11,206 nucleotides of DNA from an uncultured Gaiellaceae bacterium (GTDB lineage Bacteria > Actinomycetota > Thermoleophilia > Gaiellales > Gaiellaceae): NCBI GenBank assembly GCA_955652075.1, contig CATPAS010000163.1, forward strand, positions 1 through 11,206. Reading direction: 5' to 3'. The translations under genes were made by a program, and so were the position numbers. The notes beneath the pieces were generated by a model. That model had not been told where the DNA came from, made no database searches, and saw nothing but the letters and a program-made list of their open reading frames with translations. Numbering within the stretch: position 1 is the first letter of the stretch; every line of letters begins with the position of its first letter. Shown here one piece after another: positions 6,844 to 11,206 of the stretch.

Positions 6844-7477
6844 CCCAGCGGGGATCGTCCTCGTGGACAAGCCCGGCGGGCCGTCGTCGTTTGCGATCGT
6901 CTCGGATCTCCGACGTCGGACGGGAGCGCGCACCGGCCACGCTGGAACTCTCGACCCTTTTGCGACAGGCTTGTTGCTTTTGTTGTCCGGTTCGGCAACT
7001 AAGTTGGCTTCATGCTTCGTCGGGCTCGACAAGCGGTACGTGACGGATGTCGACCTCACGGCGCGGACCGCCACAGGCGATCCGGAAGGCGCCGTCGTCG
7101 AACGTCTGCTTCCCCCGACTCGAGCAGTGTTGGAACGACGGCTCGCGGGCCTCCGCGGTGAGATCGAGCTGCCGATCCCGGCCACCTCGGCCGTGAAGAT
7201 CGGTGGGGAGCGCGCGTACAAGCTTGCCCGTCGCGGCATCGAGGTGCAGATGCCGATACGGCGCTCTCGTGTCGAGGCGCTCGATGTCATCGCGTATACC
7301 GGCGAGGAGGTGCAACTCGATCTTCGCGTCAGCTCCGGGACCTACGTACGGGCGATCGCGGATGCTCTGGGAGGCCACTGCCGCACATTGCGTCGACTCG
7401 AGATCGGCCCGTTCTCGGTCGACGAAGCGGATCCCGGCTACTTCATCCCGGCCGACGAGGCGCTCGCACGGCTGTGA
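6824..7477 (+). CDS. truB: tRNA pseudouridine-55 synthase TruB (short form)
   Basis: A 217-residue enzyme converting U55 of the tRNA T-loop to pseudouridine. The catalytic motif GHAGTLDPFATG (38-49) holds the nucleophile Asp44; KPGG (16-19) and KRYV (70-73, with Tyr72) are the other TruB/Cbf5-type motifs, and GTYVRAIADALG (172-183) marks the end of the catalytic domain. Most TruB proteins have about 290-310 residues; this one stops soon after and lacks a PUA-type C-terminal domain. In the PxxYSAxK element Tyr is replaced by Thr (ATSAVK, 120-125). The only sensible start is TTG 6824, with GGGAG at 6815-6819 four nt upstream, inside the last 20 nt of nrnA. Its stop overlaps the ribF GTG. Confidence 0.92.
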   Translation: MPPRALNPAGIVLVDKPGGPSSFAIVSDLRRRTGARTGHAGTLDPFATGLLLLLSGSATKLASCFVGLDKRYVTDVDLTARTATGDPEGAVVERLLPPTRAVLERRLAGLRGEIELPIPATSAVKIGGERAYKLARRGIEVQMPIRRSRVEALDVIAYTGEEVQLDLRVSSGTYVRAIADALGGHCRTLRRLEIGPFSVDEADPGYFIPADEALARL

Positions 7478-8340
7478 AGGTCGCCCACCGCCCAGAGGAG
7501 CTGACGGCCGACGATTGCGTCGCTGCCATTGGCACCTTCGATGGTGTGCATCGTGGTCATCGTCGGGTGCTGGAGACAGCCCGCGCCGCCGGGGCGCCCA
7601 TTACAGTCGTGACCTTCTGGCCACACCCGCGGCTGGTGCTCGGAAACAGAGTTGAGCTCCTGTCGACCCTCGAACGCCGGGTCGAGCTCCTCGAGGGAGC
7701 GGGTGTCGACGAGGTCCTCGTGGTCGAGTTCACGCCCGAGCTCGCGGCGCGTGAGCCCGCCGACTTCGCCGAATCGCTCCTGCGGCAGATCGGAGCGAAG
7801 GTCATCGTGGTCGGTGAGAACTTCCGCTTCGGACGCGCGGCAGCCGGAGACGCCGCACTGCTCGAGCGGCTCGGTTTCGACGTGCGGACGGTCCCGACCG
7901 TCAGGGGCGTTTCGTCGACCGAGGTCCGCGGCCTGCTCCGCAAAGGGGACGTCGGCGGGGCCGCCCAGTTGCTGGGGCGCCCGCCGGAGCTCGAGGGAAC
8001 CGTCGTTCTCGGAGATCAACGAGGCGGAACGCTCGGCTACCCAACGGCGAACGTCTCGGTGCCTGACGAGCTCCTCGTGCCGGCGTACGGCATCTATGCC
8101 GGTTCCGCACTCGGACACCGCGCCGCCATCTCGATCGGCGTGAATCCGCACTACGGGGGCGATGAGCGCCGGATCGAACCGTATCTGCTCGATTTCGAGG
8201 GCGACCTCTACGGCCGGCGCCTCGTCGTGGAGCTCTGGCGGCGGCTGCGGGAGGAGCGGGCGTTCTCGAGCGAGGAGGAGCTGGTGGCTCAGATCGCGCG
8301 CGACGTCGAAGAGGCGCGTGCCGCTGAGCGACCCGGATGA
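7474..8340 (+). CDS. ribF: Bifunctional riboflavin kinase / FAD synthetase
   Basis: A 288-residue enzyme phosphorylating riboflavin to FMN and adenylating FMN to FAD. The N-terminal adenylyltransferase domain shows GTFDGVHRGH (20-29), ENFRFG (115-120) and the VSSTEVR element (146-152). The C-terminal flavokinase domain shows GGTLGYPTAN (184-193), YGIYAG (205-210), GVNPHYG (222-228) and RIEPYLLDFEGDLYG (233-247), where Glu235 corresponds to the catalytic base. Length is slightly short of the usual 300-320. GTG 7474 overlaps the truB stop (GTGA), and a GAGG 13 nt upstream is weak, implying coupling. In many genomes rpsO follows; here it does not appear before the operon ends. Confidence 0.95.
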   Translation: MKVAHRPEELTADDCVAAIGTFDGVHRGHRRVLETARAAGAPITVVTFWPHPRLVLGNRVELLSTLERRVELLEGAGVDEVLVVEFTPELAAREPADFAESLLRQIGAKVIVVGENFRFGRAAAGDAALLERLGFDVRTVPTVRGVSSTEVRGLLRKGDVGGAAQLLGRPPELEGTVVLGDQRGGTLGYPTANVSVPDELLVPAYGIYAGSALGHRAAISIGVNPHYGGDERRIEPYLLDFEGDLYGRRLVVELWRRLREERAFSSEEELVAQIARDVEEARAAERPG

Positions 8341-8450
8341 GCTGCCCCGGACTGCGGAGAGACGGGTTGGCCGGCCGCTCGCGTGCCGATCGAGGAATGC
8401 ACCGCAGCAATGCGCCCGTAGTTCCTTCTGAAACAACCAGCACGCAAGTT

Positions 8451-8475
8451 TCCGCAAAGAGCGGAGTCTTCTTGC
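8451..8475 (+). terminator. Weak hairpin with U-rich tail downstream of ribF
   Basis: TCCGC (8451-8455) and GCGGA (8461-8465) form a 5-bp stem with an AAAGA loop, followed by GTCTTCTT. This could end the rbfA-ribF transcript about 110 nt after the stop. The stem is short and the T-run interrupted, so the call is tentative. It lies in the lower-GC, apparently non-coding gap 8341-8510. Confidence 0.3.
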
Positions 8476-8510
8476 ACGTGAAGTCGGATTCGGGAGACGT
8501 GGCCCCAAAA

Positions 8511-8711
8511 TTGACCGTGATCGAGAGCGTGAGGTGTCTCGAGTGCGGCGCGGTGTACGCCAAGCCCTCCGGCGGCGGCACGACTCGGGAGAACCCCGGT
8601 TGCCCCGACTGCGGGTACGTGGGGTGGGTCGGCGCCGACGTCAAGGCCTTCAGCGAGTCGTGGCTGCGGCGCCACTTCGACGCGGGTCGCCTGCAGCACC
8701 CGCACGGCTGA
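8511..8711 (+). CDS. Small four-cysteine zinc-ribbon protein, function unknown
   Basis: With a TTG start the product is 66 residues. Two CxxC knuckles, C9-LE-C12 and C31-PD-C34, are separated by 18 residues with a Gly-rich turn (GGG 21-23), as in a zinc ribbon; CGYVGW follows the second pair. The tail has aromatic and basic residues (WLRRHF 51-56). I do not recognise a named family. The start is unclear: the frame stays open back to an ATG at 8337 overlapping the ribF stop, but 8341-8510 has mixed third positions unlike its neighbours and looks non-coding. In-frame GTG codons at 8499 and 8517 are alternatives. GGGAG at 8492-8496 is 14 nt before the TTG. The 3' end overlaps the opposing GGT-like gene by 62 nt. 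It may be a metal-binding or nucleic-acid-binding accessory protein, but nothing here proves it. Confidence 0.65.
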   Translation: MTVIESVRCLECGAVYAKPSGGGTTRENPGCPDCGYVGWVGADVKAFSESWLRRHFDAGRLQHPHG

Positions 8712-10032
8712 CGACGCTGACGCCGCCGAAGTAGTGATGGGGCGCAGGCCAGCGCCTGACGCGTCGCCCCCGAGCTTCGAGCTCGTCGAGTGCGGCTTCG
8801 TTCACGCCCGGTTCGGCGTTGACCACGTCGGGTGCAGCATGGAAGCGCGCGCGCTCGACCGCGGCCACCGCAGTTAGGCCCTCGTCGAGGATGCCGGCGA
8901 CGACAGTGAGGAGCGCAGTCCTGAGCCGAGTTCCGCCTGCCGCGCCCGCCGCGAGCGAAAGGCCGTCACGGTCAAGCGCCAGCAGCGGCGCCATCATGCT
9001 CTGCATCCGGGACCCGGGCTCGAGGCGGCCGCGGAGCAGGTCGGCTTCGCCCAGCATGCTGTTGAGATGAAGGTCGAGCCCCGGGATGAAGTCTCCCGAG
9101 CCGAGCCCGAGGCTGGACGTGAACGCACAAGCGTTGCCCTCTCGGTCCACAACCGAGACGTTTGTCGTGTCACCTTGCAGGTCGGCCGACGCACCGAAGG
9201 CGTCGACGAGGGCGAGGACCCGCTCGGTGTCGTCGAGGCCGTGGAGGCGCGGCAGCCGCGACACGGTTTCGGGGACCGCGGACAGACCGCCGCGCGTGGC
9301 AAGACGACCACCCGCATACCCGACCTCGACCGGATCGGTCCAGCGTGACTCGTACGCGTCGAAGTCCGCGCGGGTCAGGAGACCGCCTCGCTCCGCAGAC
9401 AGTGCCAGCAGCTCGGTCGCGATCGCGCCGCTGTACACCGCCGAGGCGTCGTCGGCGAGCACCTCGAGCGCCGCGACCAATCCCGGCTGCTCGAGCCGGT
9501 CACCGGCCTCCAGCAACTCGCCGCCGGGCGCATAGATCACGGCGCCTTCGTTCATCGTCATTACGGGTGCCAGCATCGCGAGGCACGCCGCGTGTGCCGG
9601 CGGAAAGTCGACGCCGTCGTGCGCGAGCCGGACCGCGGGCTCCACGAGTCGCCGCCACGGCAGCCGGCCGTGCTCGCGTGCAAGCGCCTCGAGGCCGCCC
9701 GGCAGTCCAGGCACTGCGCATGAAGCCGGACCGACGGCGTAGTGAACGAGCTCTGCACCGAAGGGGACGTCGAGGTGGATCAGCTCGGCTTCCCGCGGCT
9801 CTTCTCCCAAGCCGGGGACGGCGACGAAGCAGTCGAGATTGCGAACGCGTCCGCTCGCGGCCTCGAAGTAGACCGCATGACCGCCCCCGAGCAGACCCGT
9901 CATGACCGTCTCGGCGACGCATGACGCAAGCGACGCTGCGACCGCTGCATCCGCCGCGTTGCCGCCGTCCTCGAGGATCTCGATTCCCGCAGCCACCGTT
10001 GCCGGGTGGCCGCCCGCCACAGCCGCTTGCAT
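8650..10032 (-). CDS. Divergent gamma-glutamyltransferase-like Ntn-hydrolase
   Basis: A 460-residue member of the GGT superfamily, which self-cleaves before a threonine that then serves as nucleophile. The N-terminal GGNAADAAVAASLA (23-36) and GLLGGGHAVYF (46-56) and the processing-site segment DTTNVSVVDREGNA (288-301) with Thr289 are clear; GAAGG (363-367) and HYFGGVS (433-439) also fit. It is shorter than typical GGTs (about 520-580) and has no signal peptide, so it should be cytoplasmic. Residues that bind the glutamyl group in E. coli GGT look lost: the DFRE arginine is replaced (LDCFVAVPG, 66-74), N411 aligns with Gly309, and LNNQMDDF becomes LNSMLGEADL. A different acyl or amide substrate is plausible. 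ATG 10032 is chosen; GTG 10059 is the in-frame alternative. It is divergent from the ABC genes. Confidence 0.85.
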   Translation of the reverse strand: MQAAVAGGHPATVAAGIEILEDGGNAADAAVAASLASCVAETVMTGLLGGGHAVYFEAASGRVRNLDCFVAVPGLGEEPREAELIHLDVPFGAELVHYAVGPASCAVPGLPGGLEALAREHGRLPWRRLVEPAVRLAHDGVDFPPAHAACLAMLAPVMTMNEGAVIYAPGGELLEAGDRLEQPGLVAALEVLADDASAVYSGAIATELLALSAERGGLLTRADFDAYESRWTDPVEVGYAGGRLATRGGLSAVPETVSRLPRLHGLDDTERVLALVDAFGASADLQGDTTNVSVVDREGNACAFTSSLGLGSGDFIPGLDLHLNSMLGEADLLRGRLEPGSRMQSMMAPLLALDRDGLSLAAGAAGGTRLRTALLTVVAGILDEGLTAVAAVERARFHAAPDVVNAEPGVNEAALDELEARGRRVRRWPAPHHYFGGVSVVSRAGAAGDPRRSGAAATTR

Positions 10033-10040
10033 CGAGAGAG

Positions 10041-10046
10041 ACGCTA
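10041..10046 (-). promoter_or_regulatory. Possible -10 box for the GGT-like gene
   Basis: TAGCGT on the minus strand fits TAnnnT and ends 8 nt before the ATG at 10032, which would make the message nearly leaderless. No -35 hexamer or Shine-Dalgarno is evident. If the gene starts at GTG 10059 instead, this box is inside the coding region. Confidence 0.3.
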
Positions 10047-10063
10047 CCGCCCACTGCACGTAC

Positions 10064-10073
10064 CGGCGCGCCG
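10064..10073. promoter_or_regulatory. 10-bp perfect palindrome in divergent promoter region
   Basis: CGGCGCGCCG is a perfect inverted repeat in the 54-bp gap between the GGT-like gene and the ABC ATPase gene, immediately upstream of the ATPase -10-like box. It could be an operator half-complex, but short GC-only palindromes arise often by chance in such DNA. Confidence 0.2.
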
Positions 10074-10074
10074 A

Positions 10075-10080
10075 TAGGTT
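10075..10080 (+). promoter_or_regulatory. -10 box for a leaderless ABC ATPase message
   Basis: TAGGTT fits TAnnnT and ends 6 nt before the GTG at 10087. Transcription would begin on or next to the start codon. Leaderless genes of this layout are common in Actinomycetota. The absence of a usable Shine-Dalgarno (AGGGG abuts the GTG) supports this reading. Confidence 0.45.
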
Positions 10081-10086
10081 GCAGGG

Positions 10087-11046
10087 GTGGCTGATGCAGG
10101 TGAGCAGCTGCCGCTGGTGCATGCCCGCGGACTCGTGAAACGCTTCGGCGAGCTCGTCGCCGTCGACGGGATCGACTTCGACGTGCAGCGCGGGGAGGCC
10201 TTCGGGTTCCTCGGCCCGAACGGCGCCGGCAAGACCTCGACGATGCGAATGATCGGCTGCGTCTCGCCGCCGTCGGGCGGCACGCTGCGCATCCTCGGTC
10301 TCGATCCGGTCACCAAGGGCGCTGACATCCGCGCGCGACTGGGCGTGGTGCCGCAGCAGGACACGCTCGACATGGATCTGACGGTGCGCGAGAACATCAT
10401 CATCTACGGGCGTTACTTCGGCCTGCCGCGCAGCGACCTGGGCAGGCGGGCCGACGAGCTCATCGATTTCGTGCAGCTGGGCGAACGGGCGAACGACAAG
10501 GTCGAGCCGCTGTCGGGCGGGATGAAGCGCCGGCTCACGATCGCCCGCTCGCTCGTGAACGACCCCGAGGTCATGCTCCTCGACGAGCCCACCACCGGGC
10601 TCGATCCACAGGCACGGCACACCGTGTGGGATCGACTCTTCCGGTTGAAGCAGCGCGGCGTCACGCAGATCCTCACGACGCACTACATGGACGAGGCCGA
10701 GCAGCTCTGCGACCGCCTCGTGGTCATGGACAAGGGCAAGATCGCTGCGGAAGGCTCGCCGCAGGAGCTCATTCGCCGCTATTCAACGCGCGAGGTGGTC
10801 GAGCTTCGCTTCCGCGATGAGAACCGACCGGAAGCGGTGGCGGCCGAGCTCAAGTCGCGTCTGGACGGATTCGTGCGGAGGCTCGAGGCGCTGCCGGACC
10901 GGCTGCTGCTCTACACGGACGACGGCGACGCCACCGCTTCACATGTCCACGAGCTCGGTCTACAGCCTGAGAGCGTGCTCGTCCGGCGCTCCACGCTCGA
11001 GGACGTCTTCCTTCACTTGACGGGGCGGACGCTGGTGGACGATTGA
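10087..11046 (+). CDS. ABC-2 type exporter ATP-binding protein (DrrA/NodI-like)
   Basis: A 319-residue ATPase subunit. All nucleotide-binding motifs are intact: Walker A GPNGAGKTS (43-51), Q-loop at about Q90-Q91, signature LSGGM (142-146), Walker B VMLLDE (162-167) with D-loop GLDP (171-174), and the switch His199 in TTHYMDEAE. The stretch around the signature and Walker B resembles NodI/DrrA-type exporters. A C-terminal extension (about 235-319) ending STLEDVFLHLTGR is the usual DrrA-like tail that stabilises contact with the permease. Transported molecule unknown: drug, lipid, glycan or other. GTG 10087 is favoured by length and by the -10 box 6 nt upstream. Its TGA overlaps the TTG of the permease gene (TTGA), so the two form an operon. 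Confidence 0.95.
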   Translation: MADAGEQLPLVHARGLVKRFGELVAVDGIDFDVQRGEAFGFLGPNGAGKTSTMRMIGCVSPPSGGTLRILGLDPVTKGADIRARLGVVPQQDTLDMDLTVRENIIIYGRYFGLPRSDLGRRADELIDFVQLGERANDKVEPLSGGMKRRLTIARSLVNDPEVMLLDEPTTGLDPQARHTVWDRLFRLKQRGVTQILTTHYMDEAEQLCDRLVVMDKGKIAAEGSPQELIRRYSTREVVELRFRDENRPEAVAAELKSRLDGFVRRLEALPDRLLLYTDDGDATASHVHELGLQPESVLVRRSTLEDVFLHLTGRTLVDD

Positions 11047-11206
11047 GCAGCCTGGCTCTGCCGCTCCGAGTCTTCGAGTACTGGCTGATGCAGTATCGGC
11101 GCGTCTGGCGCGGCACGGCGATCACGAGCGTGGTCAACCCCGTCTTCTATCTCGGCGCGCTGGGTGTCGGGCTGGGAACGCTCGTGAACAAGTCCGCGGG
11201 CAGCTC
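11043..11206 (+). CDS. ABC-2 type transporter permease, N-terminal fragment
   Basis: The gene runs off the window; 54 codons are visible. The TTG start at 11043 overlaps the ATPase stop and has GGTGG at 11034-11038 four nt upstream. The protein begins with a cytoplasmic amphipathic segment (LPLRVFEYWLMQYRRVWRG), then TSVVNPVFYLGALGVGLG, the first membrane span of DrrB/NodJ-type permeases. It would form the membrane channel with the preceding ATPase. Its remaining membrane segments lie outside the window. Confidence 0.85.
   Translation, partial: MSSLALPLRVFEYWLMQYRRVWRGTAITSVVNPVFYLGALGVGLGTLVNKSAGS

Noticed and set aside
7438..8508. Minus-strand open frame of 356 codons opposite ribF
   Set aside because: Shadow of ribF; no motif, no RBS, and composition as expected for antisense of high-GC coding DNA.
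8337..8510. Upstream extension of the zinc-ribbon gene to an ATG overlapping the ribF stop
   Set aside because: The stretch has mixed third-position bases and low-complexity translation and contains a hairpin; it looks non-coding, though translational coupling to ribF cannot be fully excluded.
10033..10683. N-terminal extension of the GGT-like gene back to 10683
   Set aside because: The added residues are antisense to the ABC ATPase and unlike any GGT; homology begins just after the ATG at 10032.
1..11206. CRISPR arrays, insertion sequences, integrase/att sites, tRNA or rRNA genes
   Set aside because: No direct-repeat arrays, transposase-like proteins, terminal inverted repeats or tRNA cloverleaf sequences were seen on reading both strands.

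Overview
The window looks like chromosomal DNA of a high-GC bacterium; by eye roughly two thirds of the bases are G or C. Protein style, frequent GTG/TTG starts and the gene order point to Actinomycetota, possibly a Thermoleophilia-like lineage. That placement is inferred from overall resemblance, not from an alignment.

Positions 1-138 hold the end of dtd (D-aminoacyl-tRNA deacylase). A promoter-like sequence and a structured leader follow at 216-295. Then comes the conserved translation/transcription cluster rimP-nusA-ylxR-infB-ylxP (296-4766), tightly packed with start/stop overlaps. An opposing, frameshifted TauE/SafE (TSUP) membrane-protein gene lies at 4763-5508. The cluster then resumes on the plus strand with rbfA-nrnA-truB-ribF (5526-8340), again heavily overlapped. 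These genes cover 30S maturation (RimP, RbfA), transcription elongation and termination (NusA), initiation (IF2), tRNA modification (TruB), nanoRNA/pAp turnover (NrnA) and flavin cofactor synthesis (RibF).

After ribF a low-GC gap of about 170 bp precedes a small four-cysteine zinc-ribbon protein (8511-8711). Its 3' end overlaps, tail to tail, a divergent gamma-glutamyltransferase-like Ntn-hydrolase gene on the minus strand (8650-10032). A 54-bp divergent promoter region separates that gene from a DrrA/NodI-type ABC exporter operon: the ATPase (10087-11046) and the start of its ABC-2 permease (11043 to the window edge).

I found no CRISPR array, transposon, phage gene, tRNA or rRNA, and no clearly new multi-gene system. 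The points most worth a second look are: a mutually exclusive antiterminator/terminator pair in the rimP leader; a Cys/His zinc-finger-like module in the NusA C-terminal extension; the antisense, frameshifted TSUP gene splitting the translation cluster, whose stop shares a CTAG with ylxP; and a GGT homolog that keeps the nucleophile but has lost most glutamate-binding residues.
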